This document shows, piece by piece, positions 12,886 to 25,447 of a DNA stretch of 64,000 bases (positions within the stretch are counted from its first letter, which is position 1; each line of letters starts with the position of its first letter). The notes under the pieces are model-generated. The model did no database searches. It had not been told where the DNA came from and saw nothing but the letters and a program-made list of their open reading frames with translations. The translations under genes were made by a program, and so were the position numbers. The DNA comes from Otis tarda (Eukaryota; Chordata; Aves; Otidiformes; Otididae). Where the stretch lies: positions 145,713,053-145,777,052 of the forward strand of contig CM048552.1 of assembly GCA_026413225.1 (NCBI GenBank), written 5' to 3'.

Positions 12886-14500
12886 CAGGCAATTTACAAG
12901 GATTTGACTTTTTCTCCAAGTCTCTCTCTTCATTTCTGGGTTCAGGAGAGTAAATAGCTTTGTCCTGCTTCTCCTTGTTTGCAGTAGTATTTGGAATGGT
13001 TATGTTTTGCAAGGCTGGCTTTTTAGGCAACGGAGGTTTGCTACTGAGCTGTTCAGAGGACTTCGCTTTGGGTTTGATTTTTTCATTTAAAGAATCACCA
13101 ATATTTCTATCAGCTGTATTTTTGATCTGTGCCTTATCACCTTTTAAAAAGGAAGTCAATCCCTCATTTTCTAAATTAAACTCTGCACTGTATCTTTTAA
13201 TCCCTTTTGATTCTGGTGACAAGTTGTCTCTGTATTTGAAGGACAGTGAGGTGGATCTAAGTTTCACTTGAAAAGGACTTTTATCTTCACAGCTTGACTG
13301 ATGCTGAGATACCACCGAAAGATCGCTTGGCATCGGCACTGCATCGACAGCCGGAGAAACACAGCCAGCCAAAATCTCTGTAGGTTGGCCTGTGTTCTCA
13401 GAGTTGGACTCGGGCAGCAAAGCCTGCTTTTTGTTGCTACTTTTTTCCTCCTCCAGATCCGATCCCTTCTGCAAATCTTCTTTCCACTTCTCATTTCTCA
13501 AAGAGGTCTTTGCTTTGGACATGAAGAATTCAGTATTCAATGGGCTTTCCAACTCTGATCTTTCTGGGAAGTGTAGGCTTCTGGTCCTTGGTCTCTGCTG
13601 TGCAGAGGAGACAGAAAACTTCCTCAAGGCACTGAGTTCATTGTCTGCTTTTTCAGCTTTCCTCCCTAAAACTTCCTCCTTTTGGACCAGTGACTGACTG
13701 TTCTCCTTACCAGAAGCAGCTGCCTCTTGTGCAGTCTTTGCTTTCTCTAGAGAGCAGGATGTGGATGATCCCATTCGCGTTGAGGAAGCAGAATGTGAAA
13801 CGTGGAATGAGTCTGTGGGCTGGAAAGAATCTATGGAAAATTGCTTGCTGGACTCTGACAATAGAGCAACATCTTTCTTTGCCTCTTTATTACCAGGCAT
13901 TTCCACAGGTATCTGATCATTCTTCTGTATATTTTCTCCTGACCCTTCCAAGCAAATACTATTCTTACTAATTGAAATATCTTCTTGGGATTGTACTTTA
14001 TTTACTGAAAACACAGTAGGGAGCTCCTTATTTTCTTGAGGTAAAATATTGACTGACACATCAGTCACATCCTCAGACAACAGAACTGGTGTTTCTGAGG
14101 AACCTTCTTGCTTTTTTACTTCTCTGTCTGGACTGAAGTAGGAAGATGTTGCGGAGTCTTTGCCTCCTAACAGCAACGAGGACTCAGACTTCACACACGT
14201 TGTTTCCAGTGTTGGTTGGCAGCCCTCTGGTTTGTTCTCTGGTAGCAGGGCTTCCTGTACGACAGCAGACTCAGAAGTGGGCTGAGTCATCGCTGGTCTC
14301 AAAGCAGGAGGAAAGTCCTCAGGCATTCTGGGCTTTGGCCAGGAAGCCACATCCTGTGCTGCAGCTGTGCCACATGGCAGTTCTTGATTGCTGGGTTTGA
14401 ATACAGCATCTGGTAAGTCTGTCTGCATCTCCTTTTCATCATCCTCTTCTTCTTCTTCTGGGGTACAGCTCAAATCAGTCAGAGATTCAGACTGGGTCCT
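12886..14500 (-). CDS. CRACDL: CRACDL-like coding exon 7 (large exon, 538 codons)
   Basis: This is the largest exon. It encodes residues 277-814 and ends one base into codon 815. The acceptor is gaatttctttcttgcag and the donor CTG|gtaaga. It opens with RTQSESLTDLSCTPEEEEED, then is low-complexity, rich in Ser, Glu, Lys and Pro, and probably disordered. Two family motifs lie near its end: SPFQVKLRSTSLSFKYRDN (684-702), equivalent to the SPFGIKLRRT-type motif of CRACD, and KPPLPKKP (764-771), a possible SH3 ligand. It lacks the long Glu/Arg-rich helical region that fills this exon in CRACD, which points to CRACDL or KIAA1210. No predicted membrane segment or enzyme motif is visible. Confidence 0.92.
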
Positions 14501-16602
14501 CTGCAAGAAAGAAATTCAGAAAGCCCCATCACCAGGTACAGTTTCACTGTTTTTCTTACTCATCATTGCATCTACAATCTGTATCTTAGAAAGGAAGGCA
14601 ATACTTGCCTCCAATGCGGAACTTGCTCTTTTCTTAACCTACATACTGGATGCTTTTTTATCTAAGCAGAGCCCAGAATAATATAATTACCCAATAAAAA
14701 AGCAATGAGTGACACTTCCTTCTGCACAACTAGTGCTTTCATGCCTTTGTAGATGTTCATCAAAACAATGGCCACTGGACCGTCCTTTGCACTTGATTCC
14801 CCAGAGCATACTGGATATCTTGTATTGCTCTTAGGCAAAAAGCAGCACTTGAAAGAGGAAAATCTGTCCCTTTGTATTTTGCTACTCCATACTAGCATTA
14901 AAAATAAAACAAGCCATTCTTCCTAAAGCATGATTCTGAAGAGGGAAGGGTACATAGAAGGAAGAGCAGAAACCTAACAAGTCCATCCGGTTATGACACT
15001 CTATGCCTGCTGAGTACCTACCCCCATAATGGCAGTCTTCTGTCTAATCCCACTGCCATAGAGCACTATAGTCGTGTCTCCTTTGTGTAGAAGTAAGTCT
15101 TCTGTTTCTTTCAAGAGTTAAGACTATTTATAAATGCATATGTAGTTATCTGTGAGGTCTTGTGATTAAGCCTCAGGTAAGGACTGGCTAAACAGACAGG
15201 ATTATTTGAAAGCACATTATTAAGCTGCTGAATATGCCTTTTCATACAGTACCTGTGTTAGCTGACTGATTCACTGTAGTTTGTTGGGTAAATATATGTT
15301 TTGGATGTAGGCCCTAATTCTAAGAATTCCAACTTCTTTTGCAAGTACAATTACAAAGACAGAGCTGCAATGCCACCTGCATTCATAATCCATATGCGCA
15401 GGAACACAAAAGCAGATTACATCAGTTAGCGAGAAGGAAGGTGCACATGCAGAGTCAGGCAGAAAAACACTAAAAAATGTATTATCAAAAGATGTGAATA
15501 CTCTCCTTGGAAAACCAGGAGGGCTCAGTCACCTGGCAGTTTATAGGCAGACGGGACAAAGCAGTTTTATTTCGGTAACACAGAGGAGGTTTGATCTGTG
15601 AGTTATTGTTTTACATGCATTTCTAAACAAGTGGCCTCATTGCTGTCATGCTTGCAGCAGTGCTCTACCAAGCCCAAAGATCACTCATATCAGCTAAGTA
15701 ACGCTTAGAGACAAAGGGAATAATATTCCTGGTGTTTAGTGAGCCAATGTAATGGCTTTAATGTATTTAAAACATTGAGAGAAACCACAAGCAATAAAGT
15801 GCAAATACTGTAGTAAGAGCTGCAAACTTTAGTTCTAAAAAGAGGAGAGAAAGAAGAAAAATTAAGCTATGTCCTTCATAACATATAACAGAGAATCAGA
15901 TAAATGATGTTTTAAAAGGATTTCTTAAAAAGCACTGTTTTTTAAACAGCATACACTTTTTAATAGTTTTTTTAAATAGTAGACATCTTTTTTCTTTTTT
16001 CCTGTGGAGACTTATTTTAAGTCTCTGTAGTGCACATAAAGGGTTTACAAGTTTGGGGGCAGAGAAAGGGCTGAATTCAGAACAGTCCTAATGTACAGGA
16101 TTCGGCTGCAATTAATAGGTCACAACTTATTCTTTCTGTACTTTTTTGAAAATATAAGCCAAATTATATATGGGAAGTTCAAACAGCTCCTCCATCAATA
16201 GTTTCTCAAAGACTCAAGATTTTACAGGATCTTTCAGACTAGGAAAAGTTCACAAGCTGATCATAACATTTTCCAAAAAAATTTCTTTAAGTGAGAAATG
16301 AAGCAGTCAGCCCCAACTTCTGCATCACAAACAAGATATTAAATTGTATTGCACAGTAAATTTAAGAAGAAATTGTTACATAAACTGCTGCATTAAGAGT
16401 TAACAAGTAAACTCATAATATTTAATCTATTCCTAGTGTCTACTTCGGATACGTAGCCTCATCAAATAAAAGCTATTAAAATCCAATGAAATATCCATGT
16501 CACAATCTGACTTTTCTTATCATATCTCATGTTGAAATACAAAGGCCAGCAAGAACTTCTGGGCTTTGTGTCAAAGATGACACTGTTTAATTTCAAAAAT
16601 AC
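14501..16602. other. Intron 6 of the CRACDL-like gene
   Basis: A 2.1-kb intron, AT-rich in its middle (about 15850-16450). No repeat or exon is recognised. Confidence 0.6.
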
Positions 16603-16827
16603 CTGAGAAAATCTTCTAATTTTACTGGATCTCTGGTTCCGGGGTTTTATTAAAAGCTTGTGTTTAGCAGCAGAATTATCCAAGCAAGAGGGCTCAGGTG
16701 GAGTGTCAAAATCGGCTGCAGGCAAGATGGTACTGTCAGATATCTGGGGAGCTCCAGCTTTAGCACTTTCATGCCTGAGGAACAGCTGACTGTCTGCGGA
16801 GAGAGATCTAGAAGGACCCAATGTAAC
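16603..16827 (-). CDS. CRACDL: CRACDL-like coding exon 6 (DNSAAKHKL motif)
   Basis: This 225-base exon is phase 0 at both ends and encodes residues 202-276. It holds a Ser-rich start, an acidic and proline segment DFDTPPEPSCLDNSAAKHKL (240-259) and a basic end KPRNQRSSKIRRFSQ (262-276). The DNSAAKHKL motif followed by a basic K-P-x-x-Q-R stretch is shared by CRACD and its paralogues. The acceptor is an uninterrupted run of 14 T directly before CAG (A14 at 16831-16844 on the plus strand). The donor is CAG|gtattt. Confidence 0.9.
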
Positions 16828-19800
16828 CTGAAAAAAAAAAAAAATCCCCAAATAGAGAATCGCACAAAGACACAAAGACATTAAAATAAGAATTCTACAA
16901 ATAAGGGGACATATTTATTAGCAGTTTAAGGTTGCCTGTTTTTCTTTTTGACATCTCTTCAAAACACACTGCATTTCCTAATGTTGCATGTGAAGTATTG
17001 GTGTTAGCAATTCTGCATTTTTAGCTGCTTGAATATCATAGTATGCTGACCAGTGGGAAGGACCAAGTCATATTTAACTAGAAGATCGAATGCACACAAC
17101 TATATGGCCACCATGTTTTAGAAGCCAGGTTTATGAAGAGTATTCAGTTCTAGAACATAAAGAGCCAGTTTTCTTTCTGCATCTGTCCTCCAGCATCTGT
17201 GTCTAGGCTCCTACCCAGTTATGCTGGGCTGGAGCATCTCTAGCTTCCTATACTTCATGAGAACCCTTCCAACTCTACAACACCCTCCTAAAGACAAAAG
17301 AATCAAATGTCAATGGTGTTGACACTTAAGTCAGCTTGCGTTTTTTCCTCATGTATTTATATCTGCAAAGTAACTAGGGAGTTTACCTGAAATGTAACAT
17401 TTCATTTGCAGGCTATTCTGGGGGAGGAAATGATGGACAATTCCTACTAAAGGCCAATAACCCATCCAGAAACAACTCCTGAATGCTCCAAGGGATGCAG
17501 TACTTTCATGAAGCTGAAATCCAGCTCGCTTGTGTGCTGCTCCAAAAACTACCCTAGTCCCAAGGCTGATGCAAAAAGGAGACTGAAAAATTTATGAAAA
17601 ATTACTCTGAAAAGGGCTCTTCCTTTCCCTTGGATTTGGTTTCTGCAAATAGGCAAAACAATATTTCCAAACTATCTGTCGTGGCATTAACATGACCTCT
17701 GACAACTTGTGACAGCACTTCCTTCGTAGGCTTGAAATTCCATTTAATTTCATTAGAGGAGCTTCCCTCCTTTCTTCTTCTTCTTCTTTTATTTTCTTCT
17801 TTCTTCTTTCTCTGGAAGTGGTATTTTACTGAGGGGATTGGATAGGACAAGGGGATAGTAGTATAGTGTTCATTTTATTTATGGAGGGAAAAAGCATCAG
17901 TGTTTTCTGCAAGCAGAGTTCTGCATTACGCACTGCAGCCAAAAGATACTCTGTAGTTTAGCGAGGGCCTGCTACAGCTTCCTCAACGGCCAGGGGAAAA
18001 CTCCCATTGATTTTAGTGGAGGCTGGATCCACAGCTTCCGATTATGCTTTCTATTTAGAAAAAAAAAAAGTAGCTCAGCCATGCTGAATAATGGATGCTC
18101 TCATTAATTTTCACTCTACAATATCTGCAATCTAGTACTCAAACATGACTAATGTACAACAAATGACACGTGGCTGCATTATACATTAGTACCTAACAGT
18201 GAATACATTGACATTTCAGCTCCATGATAAGGACGCAGCACATGTTCTCTTTCAAGGCACGTCATTATTTGCCTGCCTTTCTTCTGGCTTCTGCTTTTCC
18301 TCGAGAACTTTGCATGTCTTCTTGTTGGCAGTGCTCATTGTTGGCCATTACACTGGAAAATCACGGATCTGGTTTGTTACTTAAATTTCAACAGCCTGAG
18401 TGAGTGCCAGCCCTGAGCCAGCTGCAGAAATTATGTCCTATGAAGCTTGGCTCTGGTGAAGCCTGCTAGAGGAGAGGACAGCTGGCAGACCCCTTTCCAC
18501 AAACCCCATGTGCACATGGCTCAGCTGTCCTTCAGCCGGTCACGCTGGGTGGCACAAGGTGTGGGGCAACGAGGAAGCCCCATCCCCAAAGCCAGGATGG
18601 GATGGTCGTGATCCTTTTCTCCCTTCTTCGATCCAGGAAAGCTTCCAAGACACAGCAAGGTGTCACTGCTGCCCAAAACCTCAGGGCTGCGTTATGCAAA
18701 ACTCATCTCTGCGAGCTGATCTCCTCTGACTTCCAGAAGCAGGGCTAATTTCTTCAAAATGCCAGGTGGTAAACACAGAGGTTTCTGAGGAAAGCTTTCA
18801 GTTGGGGCTACTTTCTGGCTACACTCTGAAACTGGACTGGGATGAAGAGAGCTCTGAGGTAAATGATGGGGCATGTGGAAAAAGCTGAGCAACGGCGTAG
18901 TCACCACCGCGTCTCAGGAGTCAGCAAGTGAGTCAGAGGGCGATGTTAACGGAACAAGAGGGAGACACAAATCTTCCTTTAGCAAACATGTATCAGGACT
19001 GGACAAATTTACAGCGAGTCTATATCAGTTTTCAAGAAATACCTTCTTCAAGCATTCTGCTGTTTTTCCTTAAAAATATTAAAATTTCACTGTATAGAAA
19101 CAGTTTTTCAAACAGCTTCATGTGGAATCTAAGAAATATGGCCAGATCTTAAGCCCTGCTGCAGCTGGCCTTGAAATACATTTTGCATAATTACCAAGGA
19201 ATAGTCAGCTCAGGGCTAGTTTCTCTATTTCCTTTCTGCAATTCCCCTCCACCCCGCTCCTATTTCTAGAAAACACTTTTCTCTTTACCCCCTGTGTTGT
19301 TTCCACCATGACTCCAGCTGCGGACAACTAAAAGGGACTCTTCAGAGCCTTTTAAAACCAGCCTTTAATCAGCCAGAACGGCTGGCTGCTGATTGAAGAA
19401 AGCCATCTATTTGCCTGTACTCAAGTCCTGAAAACATCACTTCAGCAAAATTCACATCTCACGCTGGCTCACGTGGCCAGAATCCGACTGAAGGCTGAAC
19501 CTCAGACTCCTAAGCAGCAATGTCAGCCACCGTCATCAGGCAACCACTTTCTATATCGGTGCGAGGTAACCTTGTACTTAAAGCAAGGGGATGGGCAGAT
19601 TTCAAAGGATCTAGATTTTGTTCACGGCTCCTCAACAGGCTTCCTCCCTTACCCTATGCCTGTAACCCAAGCAGCCTTAACTCCAATTTTCCGTCTTTAA
19701 AAAAAGAGATACTGTTTCAGTGTCTAAATCTGATTGGTCATGTTTGGAGATTAAATCATGTCTGTAAAGTTTGCTAAAGGATATGAGCTATTCTAGAGGG

Positions 19801-20038
19801 CTTAATTATTATCAACGGGAGATTGCTTGGCGTCAGAATTATGTTGATAAATAATCGTAACTTTTATGTTAGATGGACAGGCATTTAAAAAGCACAGCAA
19901 ACAGACAGGCATGCAATTACACACATACAAGGTTGGTTCTGCAGCAGGCAGCCAACAAAGTAATATTTATGCCTTACATGTCTTTAAAAGACTACTATGC
20001 ATAATTGCTTGGCCCTTAATACATTTGGCAGAAGTTAC
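16828..20038. other. Intron 5 of the CRACDL-like gene
   Basis: A 3.2-kb intron. It holds a T14 acceptor tract (16831-16844, as A on the plus strand), a TTC-rich stretch at about 17768-17812, an A tract at about 18059-18069 and a small hairpin-like sequence (AGCCAG..CTGGCT) near 19371-19387. No other exon is seen. Confidence 0.6.
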
Positions 20039-20107
20039 CTGTTCTTCTTCTTCACTGCCTGTTCCAGCTAAACTCAAAGAGCTAAGGTGCTTGTGAGAGT
20101 CAGAGAA
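20039..20107 (-). CDS. CRACDL: CRACDL-like coding exon 5 (small, 23 codons)
   Basis: This 69-base exon is phase 0 at both ends and encodes residues 179-201, FSDSHKHLSSLSLAGTGSEE followed by EEQ. The acceptor is good, with a long pyrimidine-rich stretch (cctcattccatcccacag), and the donor is CAG|gtaact. The SLSLAGTGSEE pattern, Ser-rich followed by acidic residues, matches the family at this place. Because the exon is symmetrical, skipping would preserve the frame, so it is a natural candidate for alternative splicing. Confidence 0.85.
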
Positions 20108-21266
20108 CTGTGGGATGGAATGAGGAAGAGATTCAGTAAAAGATGACAAACGAGGTGGATATACTCACAGAAACCATCTACACAAAGTACACACAGGTAC
20201 TGACAACATAAGTTGTTTTTCTCTATAGTCTTAAGGATTAGCAAGGACACTGCAAACGTAAAGTGTAAGACATGCAGATAAAGAATGAAATAATGTGTAA
20301 CAAAACTATCATTTAAGAAGAAAAAACAGTTTCAAATTCTTTCATGTTTCTTTTTAAGATGACAGCCTAGAAAAACATTAAAGAAGAGAGCTCTCTTATC
20401 AGCACATTCAAGGGAGAATACAGGTTTTTCAGCCTTTTTTTTTATGCTTGGCAGCTCTCTGTAGTCCCTAAAAAAACCCAGCATCCCCCATGCATGCACA
20501 CAAACACATCCCCTCCTTCCTAGTTCTGCATTTTCTGGCATGATATTTATACTTTAACCAGAACAGAGATTCTAGGTGGCTGTTTACACAGAGAGATAGC
20601 ATTTTCCCATTTCGAGTAAGGTATTTCAGACATAAAGTAGTGATACGTATAGCAAACCACATAATTTATTCTGCCTTCCACACACAGGTAAAACGAATCA
20701 CTAAACACTGATTTTTGTCAAGAGCAGAACTACTCACTCTTGTTGTCGTGCCTGAATTTAGGTTTTCATGGAGCAAAGACATTTCTGGAGGGCTCCTGGG
20801 TAATCCGTCGTCTTCAGAACTGGTCCCAGCATCCTCTGTTCGCTTTGCATGAAGTCCAAATGGAGGTGGAGGTCCCAATTTCATGGTAGGCTGGAGTTTC
20901 AACTTCAGCATGACATAAAATACATTAGCATGTGATAGTGATGGAGGCTTCCCCAGTATGTTTTTTAGCTGAGGTCAATGAATTACCTTTATTTTAACTT
21001 CACAATTGAATGATCCAGAGCACAGGACATCTCACTTTAGATGGTCTCTTAAGGAGCCAAACAATCTATCCATTTTTCAACCATCATTTAAGTAGAACCA
21101 AGATACGATACTGCTGTCTAATTAACAAATGCAATATTTAATGTAAGCTGCAGACAGATATGACTTACTAATCAAATGTTCAACCACAAATATTACCCCC
21201 AAAAATCAAGCCTGGAAAGACATTCCACCTCTTGCATTTGAAAAAAAAATATGTTGTGGAAATTAC
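20108..21266. other. Introns 3 and 4 flanking exon 4
   Basis: 20108-20737 and 20903-21266 are short introns on either side of exon 4 (20738-20902). No further features are recognised. Confidence 0.6.
20738..20902 (-). CDS. CRACDL: CRACDL-like coding exon 4 (GPPPP and SEDDGLPRSPPE block)
   Basis: This 165-base exon is phase 0 at both ends and encodes residues 124-178. It contains GPPPP (133-137) and SSEDDGLPRSPPEMSLLH (151-168), both strongly conserved in the family as I know it. The donor AGA|gtgagt is strong. The acceptor (ttatgtcatgctgaag) has a poor pyrimidine tract, so this border is the least certain of the set. The frame is supported because only it reads through to the conserved block and joins exon 3 (..RALQ|LKLQ..). 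Confidence 0.88.
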
Positions 21267-21402
21267 CTGTAAAGCTCTAATCCGATCAGAAACATTTTCT
21301 TGAGAAAACACTCTTACTGGCCTTGCAGGCTCTTGCCCAGTCTCAGGGATGAAAATACTGTCATGTGACAAAGCTCTGCTTCCCATAATGCCTTTATGTG
21401 TC
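21267..21402 (-). CDS. CRACDL: CRACDL-like coding exon 3 (SHDSIFIP motif)
   Basis: The exon has acceptor tatatttttctag and donor CAG|gtaatt. It encodes residues 79-123 after the split Glu codon 78, and it leaves in phase 0. It carries GSRALSHDSIFIP (85-97), the most diagnostic short motif of the CRACD family, followed by PVRVFSQENVSDRIRALQ, a predicted short helix. An internal Met at residue 84 (MGSRALSH..) matches the start annotated for short CRACD isoforms, so an alternative start here is possible. Confidence 0.92.
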
Positions 21403-24312
21403 CTAGAAAAATATATAACAAATGAGTGAAAGCATACAGACCTTTTTTGCCAATGTTTTTACTTTTAACGCAGGTGGACTGTTGAACATGGAGTGGGAGA
21501 CAGGTGTGTGCAGCACACACACCAAAGATTCCAGACTTCGCTATGAATACAATACAGTCACTCAGGCTAATCTAAGGAACACCTTTAAAAACCAAACAAA
21601 AACTTGCTAATGCTGTTATCTGTCACGTTAGCAAACCGCATTAAGGTTAGAGACAGTTTAACCCCAGCGATATCTTATGGAAAAGCTACTGCCCCTTGGC
21701 TGGAAGCCAGCAGCTGGGTGGCATGACAGTGCTGCAGGCAAGCCCAGGTGCAAAATGAAGGGAGTTCACATAAACAAGCCTGTACCTGAGATGGACTCTC
21801 TTCTTGCTAATGTAAGAGTGTGTCTTGCAAATGACTGACCATTACCATAGGAAGAATAAGTACAGCATTTAATGTATCTCTGCCATGCAGGTCATTAAGA
21901 AAAATATTGCAGGCAATATAGCTCTCACAAGGAATCATTTGCATAAATCTTTACAAGATGCTTATGAGGTCCCATGCTCTGTATCAAGATCCCTGGGATT
22001 TTCCCTTACAAGCCTGGGGGGCATGTTTTTTCATGGACACTCTTTGTGGGCTGGTGAGAGGAAGCAGGAGATGCTTTGTGGGTAGCTTCCCTCATATTCT
22101 GTTTCCTACTTTTGATACATGCGGTATATAACTTCTTTTAAAATTTTTACACGTGGGGTATGAACATCTTGTTTCCTCACAGAACGGTTCAGGAGTCCCA
22201 CAGACAGACAGCTAGCTGCTAGGAGGTCTCTTGTGCTCACTTTCCTCAGCTTCATAGCCTAACTGAGCAGGGACCAGGAATGCATGCACATGGCATTTCT
22301 TCTAGGACTCCCTTCTTTTAAATTTTTTAAATAAGACAGCTACGAAATGGCAAACTAGAGTACAGAATACAGAGCTGTTTGGGTTCATGTAACTATCAAG
22401 TTAATTGAGCAGACGTTCTAGAGAGAAAAAAAAAGGAGGAGAACTGTGTATTTTTGGATCTTAGATACTGTCATAGACACATTCAGGAACATAAAGCAAA
22501 CATGGCAGAAAGTAACATTTTTCTTGTAATGGCTGCTATAAATATGTTTGATAATACAATAGCAGGAAAAAGTTGACCTGTATTCCTGCTGCAGAAGGAA
22601 GGAAAGCCTGCTGCTTCTCCTTAACGCACTAGAGACATTAGAAGAACAATTTATTTAAATAAAAATGTGCCTCTGCAATGCATCCAAGGTCAGATGGATC
22701 TACAGCAATTTGCAAAGTAAGTGCCAGTCAGGACAGCGATAGCTGCTCAACGCACCAACATTTTATAAAGACTGCAGCAGCAGCCAGAGAAGTAGTGCTG
22801 TTCCATGTGCGCGTTTATCCCAGCATGCTACCTTTGCTTTCTCTTTCTAACAGACGCATACTTCTGAGATGCATAGTGGAGGTAGCCTAGATGTCTCCTC
22901 AGATTATGAGTGCTCAAATTACTTTCCTTTTTTTTTTTTTTTCCCCAAGGAATTGCCTGGTCTTTGTCTGTCTAAAGAAATATTAAGAAACAATAATGTA
23001 ACAACCCTGCAAGTAACGGCACAGGAACGTGGGCAAAACAGCCAAAGATTGTACCCACTCGGACATGACCTTGTTGAGCCGTTCACGAGGAAGAGAAAAT
23101 CTGACCATCCATGCCTTAAAAATATGTTGTTGAACAACAACGCTATAGCCCACTGTTAGACCTGGTGCTGCCAGCCCAGAACTCCTGGGGCTTCAAGGTG
23201 GACCGACATTACTGTAGCCAATGCCATAAAAGACAAAAAAAAAAAAAAAAAAAAAAAACCTCAAACCCCAAATTGTGATTAATTTATTTCGGTTGTTTGG
23301 CGCTGCCTGGTGGCCACGATGTATAATGGCGTTTTAAACGGCCGGGATGGTTCGCCTTTCCCGTCCCTGGGCACAGCAGCATCTCCCACCCGAGGACCAG
23401 GAGGCTTGTTCTGAGAGGCACAACACCCACCAACGCAAGGATTCGCTTTTTAGGCAGCCAAGAGGCTCTTCAGTCCACCCCTCCACCCAGTAACACGTCT
23501 GAACTTTCGACCGAGTTTCTCACGGTTACCTTTCAGTAGTGGGTAACATTTTTGGCGCTGCCTGAATGAAGATAGGATTTTCAGAGGCAGCCAAATACGC
23601 AGCCTGGGATTCACCTGGTCTAACTCGAGACATTAAGCCACAGGGATCTACATTGGAGCTGGTCACCCCAGCTCTCAGGAAATAGGCACGTATAGAGCAC
23701 GGTTCATCTGAACAACATGAGACATCTACTCAGGAATGATACAAGCTTTCTTTGCAATATGGCTTCTCTCTGCTGGTTACAAAAGGCGGCTGGTGACTAA
23801 CTCAAATGCAGACATTTGTCCTTTGGGCAGATGAATCCCATGTATACAGAGGAAATAAAGGCTTCACAGCCTCTAGTTCCTGCTGATTTCAGTTGCACCC
23901 ATCCCCTTATCCCTTCTGTGCTTTCAAAACCTGGTATAAATCACTAGGCATCTAAATTTCTTTAACAATCCTTAGGAGTTACATCTTAGGGGCATAAGAC
24001 AATCCTGGTAAGATATAAGTTGAGTACCTAATTCATTTTTGAAGATGAGAATTACGTTCTTTTGAAACAATAACCTAAGGCTTATTTAGGATTAAAAGAA
24101 AGCTTTTTTAGTTATTATTTCTTGCTGCACCGCATGCAATTCCCTTGCAATTTGTCTTGCATCAGCCATTTTAATTCATACTTTCCTGAAAAAGGCAGTT
24201 GTTTTAGAATGCACCATTCTGAACAAAGGAGGAGGTAATTTTGGGGTGTCTTTAATCCACAAACATTGTAGCAGTTCTGTATTTGTTTACCAGTCAAAGT
24301 CCAAAAACTTAC
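21403..24312. other. Intron 2 of the CRACDL-like gene
   Basis: A 2.9-kb intron with an A24 tract at 23235-23258 and a T15 tract at about 22929-22943. A small CpG-richer block lies at about 23290-23540. No exon is recognised. Confidence 0.6.
23235..23258. repeat. A24 homopolymer tract
   Basis: This is a pure run of 24 A. The sequence before it has no gene-like open frame or poly(A) signal, so a processed pseudogene is not supported. Confidence 0.9.
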
Positions 24313-24478
24313 TCAAGTTCCTCTTCAGAATAATAATTAACGTGCATGTTGTGTGAGGCTGCAACATCGCTCGTTGACTGGAATAACTTCAGACTGCTGC
24401 TCTCAGAAGACGAGGTCTCTTTCCTTTTCTTTTTACCAAAAAACTTTTTGAAAGATTTGAACTTTGATTTTTTCTTTC
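24313..24478 (-). CDS. CRACDL: CRACDL-like coding exon 2 (polybasic segment)
   Basis: The exon has acceptor atgtttcttcacctag and donor GA|gtaagt; it enters in phase 1 and leaves in phase 2. It encodes residues 24-77. It starts with a strongly basic stretch, KKKSKFKSFKKFFGKKKRKE (24-43), followed by a Ser-rich stretch and an acidic end (YYSEEELE). The basic stretch is a family hallmark. By composition it could contact acidic membranes or act as a nuclear localisation signal, but that role is inference. It joins exon 1 through a split Gly codon and exon 3 through a split Glu codon. Confidence 0.9.
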
Positions 24479-25447
24479 CTAGGTGAAGAAACATAAAGAA
24501 GATGCAACCAGCAGCATCTGCAAGTTTTTGGAACAATAATAATTCCCTTATAATTTCTGTGTAAGTGTTGTTTTTTTTTTTGCTGGAAAATGCAACACAG
24601 TCTGCTCTTGGATCAATGTCTTTCGAGACTATACTGATAGCATGGAATTACTGTTACCTTGGAGAATAGATTGCAACGTTTATGACACATAAGAAATAAC
24701 CTGTGGTGTAGGATCTTTCCTAATAGAGTTTCTGCTTGCCTCTTGAGATAATTAGACTGTGAAGAAAAACTTTGGTATTAACAGCCTGGGATACAGAGAA
24801 GAAATTACAACCTGGAAACCCACTGTCTTTGTTCAGCAAGCTAAATAGTGATGATAAGGACAATGTTGTTACTGAAACCAATTTAAATGTAGAAAAGGCT
24901 TACATAGGTGGAATGTGCAGTGTCAGGAGGCTAATGCTTTTAAAATGTCAGTTTTATAATACATCCCAGAATATTCTGAACGCTAATTATGAGACTCAGT
25001 GGATCACAAGTATTAAACTAGAAATCAAGCAATAATCTTGAAAAGCAATGCTAGTCTGCTCAGTAAGGAAAGACCTGAATTAGGATCAGGTGCAAGCTCT
25101 GTGAAGGAAGCTATTTAAAATTAAATCACAGTTTTGCAGAAGACATCCCAACAACTTGTGCCTGTCCTATATCACTTGGCATGATAGCACTATGCGGCAT
25201 CTCTGTCAGCGCTTCACTTATCATTGGATTTTGTTGGGTAAAAAAGTTAACTTGGTCTCAAGATGCTAGAAAATTCTTATTTCAAGCCTCTGAAAATGTC
25301 AAAAATATAACAGCTCTTGGAGACAAAAGGAGAAAAAGCGAGAATATATTCTCTAAACAAACAGATTCACTTCTGTGACAGAGCTAAGGCATTGAAGCTC
25401 AAGAAGCTACAAGAGCTTTCATTCACTAGGGAAGGCAACAATTCTAC

